Of a stretch of DNA of 64,000 bases, positions 12,527 through 23,838 are shown piece after piece. The translations under genes and the position numbers were made by a program. The notes under the pieces were generated by a model. It saw only the letters and a list, made by a program, of their open reading frames with translations, searched no databases and was not told the DNA's origin. Source of the DNA: Isoperla grammatica (taxonomy: Eukaryota; Arthropoda; Insecta; Plecoptera; Perlodidae); contig OX246744.1 in assembly GCA_945910005.1 (NCBI GenBank), positions 7,588,953 to 7,652,952 on the forward strand. The letters are read 5' to 3'. How positions within the stretch are numbered: the first letter of the stretch is position 1; every line of letters starts with the position of its first letter.

Positions 12527-13122
12527 TTAGCCAGCCAGAGAGAATTACAGGTTACAGTATACAGTATTGTGGACATGGTGTTATATCGATGACGTTAGCA
12601 CAACTGGGACTCGAACCCAGACATAACCATAAAAATTATGCGATTTAACTTTTTTGAACCACAATGAATGAATGTTTCCGCAGCTTCTTTTGATCGTAAC
12701 ATTGAACTTAAATTTTGTTCCAACAATTATGTTTGTAATGCATATTTTGCAAGGGCTTGGTAAATGACCAGATTCCAATTAGTAATTGTTATTAACATTG
12801 CTTACGTAGCAGATATACCACAAGGTAATATGGCATGTTATCAATATCGCACAGCGTATTGAGTTATGCACCTAGTGAATTGTTTGCAATGGAAGTTTAT
12901 GGAAAAGACGTTAATTCTTAGGACCGTTTAACCAAAATTTATATTGGAACAAAATTGTTGTAGTATCACAAATTATTTATTGCCGTTACATGTACGAAGG
13001 TATACTGGTCTAAGATCTCCACTACAGCCAACATTAAAATACTGTATAATTAATCTTTTTTAGTAACATCTCAAGAACGTAGCATAAAACATGAATTCTG
13101 TAGAACGGGGGACAGCAGTTTC

Positions 13123-14477
13123 CAGTGGTGTCATACTGCGGGGGGGGGGGGGGGGGGGAGGAGGAGTTTACAGAGCAGACAGAAAATATGGTTACCTCCT
13201 GCAGTATGAGGGGTGTATCTATTATTTAATAATAAAAGTGTCCCATTTATCGTGCTTTTTGTTACCTACTAAAAACATGACTAAAATATGAATTTGGATG
13301 TTACTTGCCAATATTGACCAACTTTGGTTTGGTGGCAAAAAATGTCTTAAAAGCATGATACTATTATGCATCTACACCAACAAATTGGAAATATATATTG
13401 TTAAGTAATAAAAATGTCCAATTTATCGTGCTTTTCGTTACCTTCTAAAAACATGGCTAATATGAATTTGGATATTAGTCGCCAATTTTGACCAACTTTG
13501 GTTTGGTGGCATTTTGTTTATTTGTTTAATTTCTGGCTTAAGAGCGAAGGATACCTCTACGTCAAAAACCGCAGAACATTTTCATTTTTTGATTATATCT
13601 TAAGATTGAAACACAAAATCGAAAATCTGAGTAATCATAGCGCTGTGGTTTGATAAGCCCTACAGACTGAATGATAAATGTATTACATTATAATCAGTAT
13701 AACTGTGATACTTATTACATTAGTAATCTAATGAAATAAAAATCACAGTCATACTGATGATTATAATGTTAAATACATTTGTCATTCAGTCTGTAGGACT
13801 TACCAAACCACAGCGTTATGATTACTCAGATTTTCGATTTAGTATATTATTAAAAAATGAATATTTTCTGCGGTTTCTGACGTAGCGGTATCCTTCGCTC
13901 TTAAAATTGGGCCATTCATGCCCATTGTGAAATATAATAATTCCTATATTTAGAGATATGTTATTTTGGCATTTTAGGTTTTAGTTGCTAAATCAGTGAA
14001 CTTGTATTTTTTGTAAACACTACAAAATGCTAATTTTACGAAAATAAGGTGTACCCATTCTTATTGAGATTGAGATAAGAATTGCATTCCAACCCTTTAG
14101 CTACAAATTACAATTTAATTGTTTTTTAATATCTTTAACAATATTTTCTTTTGGAAGTATAAGACACACCCCCCCCCCTCTCATACTCAAGGTTTGGAAA
14201 CAAAAAATAGGTTATACAAAATGCCAAATTTAGAGAAAATTAATGCTAAAAAGACATATCTCTGCCTATATTGTTAACATTACATCTGTACTCAGTATAC
14301 CTACAAATATATTTGTGGTATACATAAATTATCTACAAAAGCAAGCTCAAAATAAATTGCCACCATTAACAATGAAAACATAAAAATGGTGGGACTGTTT
14401 GCCCTGGCTTCCCCCCCTTGTATAAAAGTGTTTTGGCCTTGGAAAGACTCGTACATTGTTTCAGGATGACACCACTG
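13123..14477. mobile_element. Inverted-repeat element with CAGTGGTGTCAT ends
   Basis: CAGTGGTGTCATACTG at the left and CAGGATGACACCACTG at the right are inverted repeats ~1.35 kb apart, and the left one is followed by a long G run. The CAGTGG terminus resembles hAT elements, but no 8-bp target duplication was seen. Inside are a ~176-bp direct duplication (13231-13334 and 13407-13509, sharing CCAACTTTGGTTTGGTGGCA) and a nested TTAA foldback MITE (13542-13900). No transposase remains. Confidence 0.4.
13542..13900. mobile_element. TTAA foldback MITE, copy 1
   Basis: The whole 359 bp is close to an inverted repeat: GAGCGAAGGATACCTCTACG at the left and CGTAGCGGTATCCTTCGCTC at the right. Arms extend ~170 bp, through AGCGCTGTGGTTTG / CAAACCACAGCG to a short centre. 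It is flanked by TTAA on both sides (13538-13541, 13901-13904), a piggyBac-like target. Other copies lie at 34440-34795 and 50538-50897. Confidence 0.8.
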
Positions 14478-14804
14478 GACTGGACAAAGTTAGTGGACAC
14501 GCAACAGAATTGTTGTTAGCGCCCATCTGGACTATATATAACGGGTTGGGATACGTTATTTACTAAAAGCATATTCTTATGTTTTGCTTGGTTTATTTCA
14601 ATTTTTAGCTAATTCCAGAACTTATATTGAACACATTATTTTATCACAAATTAATTAGCATGAAAATAAAATGTTAATACGTAATACGTAGGCGTAATAC
14701 GTAATCGTTCTTGAGATGTATAACAGGAAAACATAAATTCTACTAGATTCTCATATTGGCTGTAGTAAGTTATCAATTAGGTTTTATACAATCGTGCTAG
14801 AAGC

Positions 14805-14927
14805 GATGAAACATTCATTTCATTTTGGCATTATAGTTTTCTCGTGTCAGAAACATTCATTTTGGCACAATTTTTAGTTTTCTTTTGTCAGAAACATTCA
14901 TTTTGGCACAATTTTTAGTTTTCTTTT
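14805..14927. repeat. 41-bp tandem repeat, ~3 copies
   Basis: Units of GTCAGAAACATTCATTTTGG followed by CACAATTTTTAGTTTTC repeat with a 41-bp period at 14846 and 14887, with a diverged copy before. Noncoding. Confidence 0.7.
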
Positions 14928-17300
14928 ATCATACACTATTCTAGCATTTTAGAGGACTCAAAATGCACATTTTAATTAATTAATTAATTAATTAGTTATT
15001 GCACTGGGTTAATTGTCTGTCAATGCTTCAGTAAACATTTGCAAAAACAACTTACCCTGGCATTAAAGGTACTTTTAACATTTGGTACATAATTTGCCTC
15101 TTCATGAAAATAATTAAACATACAAAATAAATGGAACTTTTGACAAATCATTGAAACCAAAGCTTAAACCAATTTCCCCACATCTAACCTTTTTAATTAG
15201 TAAGTATAAAAGTAGCATATTTGGTTATGTGTAGCTCATATTTAAAACATTTCTTCAATTAAAAATATCCCACTTTTCCCTCTCTTACCTACCACAACCT
15301 CTGGTAAGCATTACATTGATGAACTGTAAAATTTATAAATTAAAAGGTTTCCCCAACTCTTATTAAATATCTCCTGTACTCAAATTCGTCCCCCCCCCCC
15401 CTCCCCTACCACACAGGAACCCTGTTCTGTAACTCAGTTTTGTACACACAGATTCCTTCGCTAGGGCGTCGCTGTGACATATTTTTATTATTTAAGTGGC
15501 ATTCCCGAGACGGATTCAGTACGTCAATTATTTCTGGCGTTCATTTAAATCGCAAGTTGGTTTCGAGTGAAGTAACGAGACTTGACATTTTTAAGGCGGC
15601 GGTGGCTCTAGTAAACACGCGATGAGTCTGACATACTTCCCGAAGCAAGGACTCATTGAGTCATTGGTATTACACGCGCTAATAATAAGTAATGCGCATT
15701 AAGTCTTGATCTTTTTGTACAATGCTGGCGGCCGATTGCACGACATTAATAATTTGGCAGCTTATTTTTAGTACTTGGCTATTAAGCCTCAACCACAATT
15801 GTCGGTATTGGGATTGCAATCGCAATCTGGAAATCATGAAAGTTAACTTCATGGTTCTTATGGCGCTGTTCACAATAAAATCATAATGCTGTACAATGAT
15901 TTAGCATGAGGAAATGTACGATTGCAATCCCGAACCCGATACGATCACTATACTGACAATTGTGTTTGGGGATTTAGACCATTACAGACGTACGCACTGC
16001 GCTCAATGCTGCTAAGCAACTCTTAATTAATTTAATCTTAAATCTTAATCTTTAATTAGTTACACGAAAATAACAAATTTTTACTACAAGATGTTATGAC
16101 TTATGTTGAGGGTTTTGGTATCGTTTAGATAGTAGCAATGGCCAGTGACTGTAACGTACAAATAACCGAGTAATATTATTTTGAGATGAACGTTTGTATT
16201 CATTAAGATTACTTTCAATATAATTTTTCTTGGTTGTAAATAATTTGTACATATTACTAAACTGACCATGAAACGTTAAAATACTGTTCTATAAAGCTTA
16301 CACTTCTCAAGAAATCAAAACCAGGCAGTGTCAAGTATTGCGGTACATTTCACCTGCTTAAACTTTCTGGAATCCCGGCCGTGGCATGTTAATTATTTTT
16401 GAAACAAGTAATTGTTTTAATTCCCATTTATTAACGAAGTTTGACGTTTGACAAACATTGTGTGTGAATATTTACTTCTAATATTTCAGCAATTATCTTT
16501 AAAACTAGGCCTAACATGGTTATCAACACTATCATTGTTGCAAATTTCAAGAAAATAATTATTTACATTTTAATGTAGCATTATAAATTAATGTGCATTA
16601 GTAAAAGTATGCAGAGCATACAAGTGAAGTTTAGCAATGAATTTAAATATGTTATTTTCGAGGCGATTGTTTACAAAACTTGGATTTAATGCACTATTTA
16701 TCCGGCCATACGGATGTGTGAAATTTCGAGTGGACTTCGATTCAAATCTTTTCTAAAATATGAAATTGTAATGTTTCTGTAATTAAGACATAAGTACGCA
16801 CGTACAGTTACTATATAGTCACGAGTCTTCTTTTAGTGCAAGGTTTAATGTAACTTCACTTGAGTTATGCAAACACTTTAATCTACCTTGCGTTTCTCAT
16901 TGAACGTACCGAATAGAATAATTAAACACAGAATTATGTGTGTTATATTCCAGGAGCTAATGTTACGAAGACATTACTTTATACAAGCAAATCGTATCGC
17001 GGATCTCTAGATACGTAAAGTAAAGTGCGTAATTTAGATTTACAACTGATCATAGTTGGGACCCAGTGAGCAATAGGGAATTTTCCACCGACTATTTTAT
17101 GGTTCCATCAAGATGAATACCATTTTCTATATAGAATCACATTAGTTTGTGTGTTTTTGAATAGATGTCATTGATAAAATTACCCGACACTTTCACACAT
17201 CGTTATGGCGGGAAAAACGGGGAATGACGTCAAAACGTTTGGATCACAACCGACCAACGCGGTTGTCCCCATATTTTCTTTCACAATAGCATGCTTACAT
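14928..17300. other. No gene seen; one weak MITE
   Basis: AT-rich, with C runs near 15390. A weak inverted repeat spans about 15784-15975 (CACAATTGTCGGTATTGGG against CCCGATACG...GACAATTGTG), probably an old MITE. No exon with paired splice sites was recognised. Confidence 0.35.
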
Positions 17301-17659
17301 TTACTACGTTTACATGCAGGTTTGAAATCGATTTGAGACGTTTTGAGTTTTCAAAACAGCATATAAACACTTCGAAAGTGGGTTTGGATCGGTTCGAGTC
17401 ACGCCTGTTTGCTCGCAGGGGTGACTTGAAAACTAGTTTTGGAAACTGCCATGTAAACACCCCACTGCCGCCAATACGTTTCGACTTGGCGGGCTCATTA
17501 GCAAACTAAATGTCTTATTGTAAGTGGCGCTGTATACCGGGAAATGTACGAACTAAAAAATGGTTTGAGAACGTATTCAGATCGATGGCATGTAAACGAT
17601 CGACGGTTTTGGTTTGACTTGAGTCAAAACTTTTTCAAACCTGCATGTAAACGTAGTAA
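17301..17659. mobile_element. MITE with 27-bp TIR (TTACTACGTTTACATGCAGG)
   Basis: The first 27 bp, TTACTACGTTTACATGCAGG then TTTGAAA, return as an exact inverted copy at 17633-17659. Sub-terminal TTTGAGACGTTTTGAG and its partner GACTTGAGTCAAAAC lie inside each end. The 359-bp interior is noncoding. Target duplication not resolved. Confidence 0.75.
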
Positions 17660-18364
17660 TTCATTTATATAGTACAGTAGTGTTCAATAATTACAATAGT
17701 TTTGAACAATATTTACAAATATTATTGTTGTTGTAAAATAAAACATCTGAAGATTGACAACAATGAAGTGCTGTTTTTTAACATCCAAGATAGTTACAAA
17801 TTCCAAAGAGCTTTGATCAATTAATTCATAAAATGTGTTCTTTACCAAACGTTTGACGTCACAGCCCGTTTCACAATGCAGGTAAAAATGTCAAACTTTA
17901 AATGCTAATAGAATTGGAACTATGCATTTCTCAGACATAATAATTATATCCATGCTATTTTTGGATAAGGACCCACAATTTATCGGTACTCTGAGCAATA
18001 TTTATGTCCGAGGAAAAATCCGTATTCCGTTTCCGATTGGGTGACGAGCCCTTCTGTTGCTGTGCGTTGTTACGTGACGGAATGGGTATAATTCCATGAA
18101 GCATCGAATCCGTGTTAACGACAAAGTGTTACAGAATGTTACAGAATAGGGGTCCAGCAGCCCTGAACATTGTTCCATCCTATCTCTTGCTCTTCCCACT
18201 TCCAAACTATCCATCCCACACCCTAACCCTCTCCCCTCGACCTCTTACACTATATCTAAGGCAATTATGTACCAAATGTATAATTATTTTAATTAGTACT
18301 TTTTGTTGACTACGCAACAAGGGTTTTGAATTGGCTAATTTTTGTTAGAAGCCTGACATACATA

Positions 18365-18517
18365 AAGCTCGGTTTACACACTTATTTAAGATATTCAAGG
18401 TTTGTGTTATTTTCCTAACACTTTTACTTGGTATCGCTATACCATTGGCTGGATTTATAAAACGTCGCCTTTCATTAACATCTTAAATTAGGTGTGTAAA
18501 CCAACCTTTACTGGCGA
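18365..18517. mobile_element. MITE family B, copy 1 (TIR GGTTTACACACTTATTTAAG)
   Basis: TCGGTTTACACACTTATTTA at the left pairs with TAGGTGTGTAAACCAACC at the right. The interior shares CATTGG, ATTTATAAAACGTCGCC and TTTCCTAAC with the longer copy at 56966-57230. Confidence 0.65.
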
Positions 18518-18558
18518 TCAAAATGAATGTTTTTAACAACGAGAACATGCTTGTTAAC

Positions 18559-18940
18559 GGCAAAGGATAGTCTCACTGTAAAACGGCAACAAATTAACGT
18601 TCTTTAATTTATATTTTGAGAACTATACACAATATTGAAAAAGTGACGATTGAGCAGGACGTAGTTTCGTGATAGCTACAATCTGGATTAATAACATTTC
18701 AAATATTGCCATCATTACGGTTGTTGTTCGAAAAGCCAATTAACAATTAATTCCTTAATTGGCTTTTCAAACAACAACCGTAATGATGGCAATATTTGAA
18801 ATGTTATTAATCCAGATTGTAGCTATCACGAAACTACGTCCTGCTCAATCGTCACTTTTTCAATATTGTGTATCGTTCTCAAAATATAAATTAAAGAACG
18901 TTTATTTGTTGCCGTTTTACAGTGAGATTATCCTTTCGCC
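18559..18940. repeat. 382-bp near-perfect palindrome (long foldback)
   Basis: Two ~180-bp arms, almost identical and inverted, meet at a ~12-bp centre near 18744-18756 (AGCCAATTA ... TAATTGGCT). Only a few mismatches separate the arms, so it is young. It is flanked by TTAA on both sides, and its ends (GGCAAAGGATA / TATCCTTTCGCC) resemble those of the TTAA foldback family. A transcript would form a long double-stranded hairpin. Confidence 0.85.
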
Positions 18941-18955
18941 TTAATGAGCTTTATA

Positions 18956-19138
18956 CAGTCCAGCCCACTTATAACGAGCTTGAAGGGAGCTGATTTTTAC
19001 TTTGTTAAAAAAGAACTTAGTTAAAACAGAACCAATTTGTATGTTTTGTTTTGTTTGTTTTGTTTAAGATGAATCAAAATTACTTTGTTAAATCCAGAAT
19101 TTTGTTAAAAGAGAGTTCTCTAAAAGTGGGCCTGACTG
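18956..19138. mobile_element. pogo/Tigger-like MITE
   Basis: The left end CAGTCCAGCCCACTTATAAC and the right end AAAAGTGGGCCTGACTG are inverted repeats flanked by TA. CAGTC..CACTTATAACGA-like ends and a TA target fit pogo-type Tc1/mariner elements. 183 bp, noncoding, 15 bp to the right of the long palindrome. Confidence 0.65.
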
Positions 19139-19432
19139 TACAAAGTACTGTCTGAATCTATTCCCGACACAGGTCAGAATGTAAACGTCTGTGCTGTGTG
19201 CGGATACATTAAGGGCTCAAGTTTCACAAGTGTGTGTGTAGTGTGTATCTTTGGTTTTATTCTTCTTGAAATGCAAGGTCCTCTGAATCACCTACCAGTA
19301 GCATGGAGAGTTAGCGATCTATCAAAGCAAATTTGGCTCTATGGCTAAAAAAGGCAAAATACCAAACTGTTAGCGTTTGTCTTTGCTATGTATATTATTT
19401 ACGTTTTCAAAGAAAATATCGTAAGTCGCAAG

Positions 19433-19838
19433 CAGTGCTCGAAATTAGCCCAGTTAAGAATTCATAACCCGATTTTGGTATTTTTTCATTTTATCACGTA
19501 ATCAACATTTGAAATTACATTTTTGTTTTTTAATTATTGTGAAGAAATTGTAAATTTTGTTTCTTTTATTAATATATTATGACAATTATGACATACAATT
19601 ACAATGTAAAAAATGAATATGAATTTTATGATCATGATTAATTTGCCATGTTATTGCAATTCAGTGCTGCTTGAGCTGCTTAAAGTGTCATCGTCTGTTG
19701 GTTTTAGACTTTACTTTACTTTCGATTCTAGAAAAAAACACTAATAATGTGTGTGTATGTGCCTGGCTGGGTATATATACAAGTGGCAGCCCGAGAACGT
19801 TTTGGACAACTTCGGGCTGCCGGTAATTTCGAGCACTG
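19433..19838. mobile_element. hAT-type MITE (TIR CAGTGCTCGAAATTA)
   Basis: CAGTGCTCGAAATTAGCCC at the left and GGTAATTTCGAGCACTG at the right are inverted repeats. Flanking octamers are GTCGCAAG (19425-19432) and GTCACAAG (19839-19846), an 8-bp target duplication with one change. The 406-bp interior is AT-rich and noncoding. Confidence 0.75.
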
Positions 19839-19846
19839 GTCACAAG

Positions 19847-20800
19847 TGTACTTTCACTATGCCGCGATAAGCACGATAACCTGAGTGATACACTACATTT
19901 AAATAACCCACATTTTGAAGCGACATCAGTTATCACAGAGAGCGTTGCTAGTTGCAATTTAGTGGACCTTGCATCAAATGTAGTGTTGCAATTAACTAAC
20001 TGTAGGATGGTAAATAAACATAGATAAACATGTTTGTAGATGTGAGTAAAGGAGATAATAACGTCTAATGAAGTGGGGGGGGGGGAGGAGGAGTAGGATT
20101 ATGAGACACCAGTTACATATTTACTTGAAATGTTAGTGAAAGTTTCTCTGCTCTCCTTCCTTAACCTAACCCCCACCACTGAGCTCCTACTTACTACCCC
20201 CCCCCCTCCCCCCCCCACTGACCCTCCCCTAATAGCATGTTTGTAAACTATCCATGTGCCAACACTTTCAAGAAAAATTATTTAGCTTATCACGTGACCA
20301 ATGTTTTGAAACTACAACTCAAACGGAACGCGTAACGAAATGTCCATTTGTATCCTTCGAATGGTTACATCGTAGCATAGCTTGGCTGTGAGTTCTTGTG
20401 ACTACATCGCTTGGCTGCGAGTTCTTGAATGGGCACATTGTGACCACATCGGCAAGGATAATCGCAAGGCAAACCCTGACGCAGTCTTGCTTAGACCTAG
20501 TCTCAAAATAAAACCCAAAAAGTAAATCTATGAATTTATGAAGTGCTCCACCTACTCATGACTAGGGACACTGATTGCAAATGCTCAAAATGTGATAGTA
20601 AAAATACTTTTACTTTTTTTTTTTTTTAGAACTTTTTAAAGAATTTCATAATGGTATAGTGTTAATAAAATTAGTTTTAAATCAGGTAGAAAATTCTACA
20701 AGGACCTTGTTCAGCTATATATGTTTCAGCTATGCATCAGCTATTTACGTTAAGAGTATAATAATTGGCAAATAAAGTACGATTTAAATAAAATCAATAA
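19847..20800. other. No gene seen; facing G and C runs
   Basis: A G run (~20074) and long C runs (~20198-20217) face each other ~125 bp apart. A short duplication of GCTTGGCTGYGAGTTCTTG lies near 20380-20430. No gene recognised. Confidence 0.4.
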
Positions 20801-20980
20801 ATTCGTATTTATAGAGTACCCACTCAGTAACAAGCCTGATTTTCAGTGGGGAATTCTAATATCAAGTGACTAAACCAACCCTGTAGGCTCTGAACACCAT
20901 CGACGAGTGAGCGACAACCAATCAAAGTTTTGTATTTCAAATATGAAACAATATATTCATCATTGATTGGACAGTGCGAA
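20801..20980 (-). repeat. SINE-like retroposon S1, copy A
   Basis: This copy carries the family core in the order ACCCACTCAGTAAC, GATTTTCAGTGGGG, GACTAAACCAACCCTG and CATCGACGAGTGAGCGA. The constant end with an AAAT-type tail is on the left, so the sense strand is minus. Diverged copy. Confidence 0.65.
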
Positions 20981-21703
20981 TAAAAGCACGATTTTGTGCG
21001 TTTTTAATAACTAGTAGATGTACATTATTCCATTGTATTGACCATGATTCTTCCTGATTACAGAACAAAATAACTGTTGCATCATGTGCCATGTAATTGT
21101 TAGCAAAGAACAATGTACATAGTAAAGAATTTATGATTGAGCATTATTTATTTACAGTTTTAATGTGCCACCCAGCACAGCACAGCAAATGCATTATGCT
21201 ATAAAGTGCTGTTTTTTGATATCATAATTGCTCACAAAATACGATTTTTGAAATCATTTCCTAAAGCAAATCAAAATGCTATGAATCAGTGTCTCTACCT
21301 ACAACTAATTTAAAATCCTGAGTTCCCATTTCGTTTTAGGTTCATAAACAAAACTATGTACGTATATGAAGCAATTAACAAATTGTTATAGCTAGTTAAA
21401 AGAACAAGACGTACTTGTTGTAGGACAATGGGGAGCAAGCGATTGGATATGACGACGGAAAGCAATCTCGCTATGTTTATATTACCCTAGCTTTGATAGT
21501 TTCACAATCCGGACAGAAATTGGAAGCAGCCAGCCCGACATTAGTGCCTGGTGGTTTGTCTCATTAATCCAGAGGGGAGTATGGATGGACAAGCGATGTG
21601 TTTGCTACCTTAAACTTTTTACTGTACTGTTGGAATGGAATTTAGAAATAGGGGGGGGAAATGGATTTCTTATGTGTTGGTGAATTAAAAGTCGCAACCC
21701 TAA
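20981..21703. other. No gene seen
   Basis: Ordinary AT-rich sequence between a SINE-like copy and a MITE. No exon or RNA gene was recognised. Confidence 0.4.
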
Positions 21704-22060
21704 AGCCGCGTTTACAACCACTTAACGTTCGTAAATTAACTTACTTGACGTACGCCCACGAGTTGAGCCTGTACAAATCAAATGGAATCGTCTACATTGA
21801 AATTAAGCAAATTAACGCTACGTACGCCAAGCCAAGCTGAGGCGAGAGTTCAATCAAATTCAAGATTTTGTTAATTTGACAAAGTTGGTTAAGTGGCGCA
21901 TGCGCAGATCCAATTCTCTTCCTCAGAAATTTTCTGATTTGTTGATAGAAGTAAATTTTGCTAATTTCATAGATTGGTTGTAGACAAGCATATAAATTTG
22001 ATGAAGTTTTGAAATTTGCGTATGTTAAATTACGAGCGTCAAGTGGATGTAAATGCGGCT
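21704..22060. mobile_element. MITE with TIR AGCCGCGTTTACAACCACTT, TAA target
   Basis: The left end AGCCGCGTTTACAACCACTT and the right end AAGTGGATGTAAATGCGGCT are inverted repeats flanked by TAA (21701-21703 and 22061-22063). The 3-bp target fits Harbinger-type elements. It ends ~40 bp before cassette 1. Confidence 0.7.
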
Positions 22061-22102
22061 TAAAGGTTTTGAGTGTTTAAGTAGACGGACAAACCAACTC
22101 AC

Positions 22103-22271
22103 CAAGAGTAACGCGAGACGTGGACAGGCGGCTGCCTTCGGTGTGGGAGACTTCGAGGTAAGCTGGTCGTAGAGATGGCTTCAGACTTGTAGGTAAGCTG
22201 GTTTGCGATGCGGCATTAGTCTTGAATTTGCGGTTGCTTCAGTCTTGCAGCGAAATGCATCAGGTTATTAT
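22103..22271 (-). ncRNA. Splice-bounded cassette 1 (diverged copy)
   Basis: On the minus strand, acceptor CCTGCTTTCAG and donor CTTG|GTGAGT bound 169 bp. It shares with seven other segments the core CCAGCTTACCT about 60 bp before the donor, plus the donor itself. The core occurs a second time upstream in this copy, as CCAGCTTACCTAC. All frames contain stops, so a noncoding exon or a terminal coding exon is likelier than an internal coding exon. Classed as ncRNA only provisionally. Confidence 0.35.
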
Positions 22272-23332
22272 CTGAAAGCAGGAATTTGCTAACGTTAGTC
22301 CGAGTGGCTGTTAAAGACTCGTAACGAAGCAAGATTGGTCGTAGTTAACAAACCTACACTCGATACGAAGCCTTCAGCTACACACATCGATTATACATGC
22401 ATGTGTAATTATGAGAGACGTTCGTACGATTTTAAGTCATCTTAAAAGGATTCATATTCGTGAAAGTGTCTAATAAAATAAAATATATGCTGTATATTTA
22501 TAATAATACAAAAATACTTAGTTTTGAAGTTAGTAGTAACGTTTCACTACCCAGTTAATTTACTTGGATGTAGGTAGGCTATTAAATAAATTGAATAACT
22601 TAGCATATTTCATTAAAGTCCATAGTAGCCTACAATTTGAAACTCGTTTCAATAAATTGTAATTGTTGTATTATTTTTTTACGAGATACTTTTTCATTTA
22701 AATTGTAAAGCCTAGTTTTATTTATTGTCCTTGAAGGGTAAATCAGTACCTATTATAATTGTGTAGGATAGATATTAAATAAAGTAGGAATTTTACATAA
22801 AAGCTATAGGTGTATGTAAATCATTTTAAGGAGTATTCAGGCAAAAAATTAACAATATCACATCCGTTCCTAATTCCTATCCATGACAAGAAGTAAGTGT
22901 GAAACAGTTCCTACCCCAAGAGAAAGAATTGAAATAAAAACTACTTTTTAACGAACTATTGGGGGCCAGCTTATTATTTTGTTATAAAGGACATTTCTTT
23001 ATATAGATGGTACCTTAACATGCATAAGAACCTTTTGGGATTTCAAAAACAGTTTGTTATATAGATCATTTTGTTAAAGATGATTGTTAAAAAAAGTTTC
23101 ATTGTATTTGTTGCTGTAACAATCTAACTTGTTAGATACTTTAATACCTGGACACTCATTAACAAATCAGAGTCCAAAATACATTATTTATCCTCCCTTT
23201 GTATGGACCCATAAGGTTGGTCATTTCCTAATAGTTTTGCATTTTGTATATCCTCTTGGACAACTGGGATTTTTTTAACGTGCTTTGCCTGAACACCCCT
23301 TTAATTAACACAGGAAGGTTCTGGTTACTCAC
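22272..23332. other. Intervening DNA between cassettes 1 and 2
   Basis: AT-rich, with no exon-like frame or clear repeat. If the cassettes are spliced exons, this is an intron. Confidence 0.4.
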
Positions 23333-23501
23333 CGAAACATCTCCAAGTTCGTTCTCCAGCAGCAGCGACGCTCGGCGCAGTTCAAGGTAAGCTGGATCTC
23401 AGTGACTCAGGGAGAAGATGTTTCTGCTTGAAGGCGAGCACGTTAGGGTAATAGTTGTGCAAGGTTAGTCAGCCATCCACCAGCATAAAGTCCCATCTTG
23501 T
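23333..23501 (-). ncRNA. Splice-bounded cassette 2 (diverged copy)
   Basis: On the minus strand, acceptor TTCCTCTTTTCAG and donor TTTCG|GTGAGT bound 169 bp, the same length as cassette 1. The core ATCCAGCTTACCT is conserved, while most other sequence is not shared with the tandem copies. All three frames contain stops. The strong polypyrimidine tract supports real splicing on this strand. Provisional noncoding exon. Confidence 0.35.
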
Positions 23502-23838
23502 CTGAAAAGAGGAAATACATACATTAGTTATGTTTTTAAAGTTCCTGTGTATTTTCACTATCATATTTTAATGAAGTAACATATTTTTTAATTTGCAGAA
23601 ATTTAAAAGTGTTGCAACAATGGTATTACCCATCTAACATGAGCTACACTGGACTTGTTCAACTCCACGCCCAAATGCACAGGGGCTTAAGTATTGATTA
23701 AAAAGCAAAAAAGAGGTTAAAATTTGTAATTGGCTTTCACATGAGTATTAATCAAAACTGCTTTTGGGTATTGCCAAACTGTCAATATTTAATCATACTA
23801 AAGCTTAACTCGATCTTACAATATTGCAGTAGACTCAC

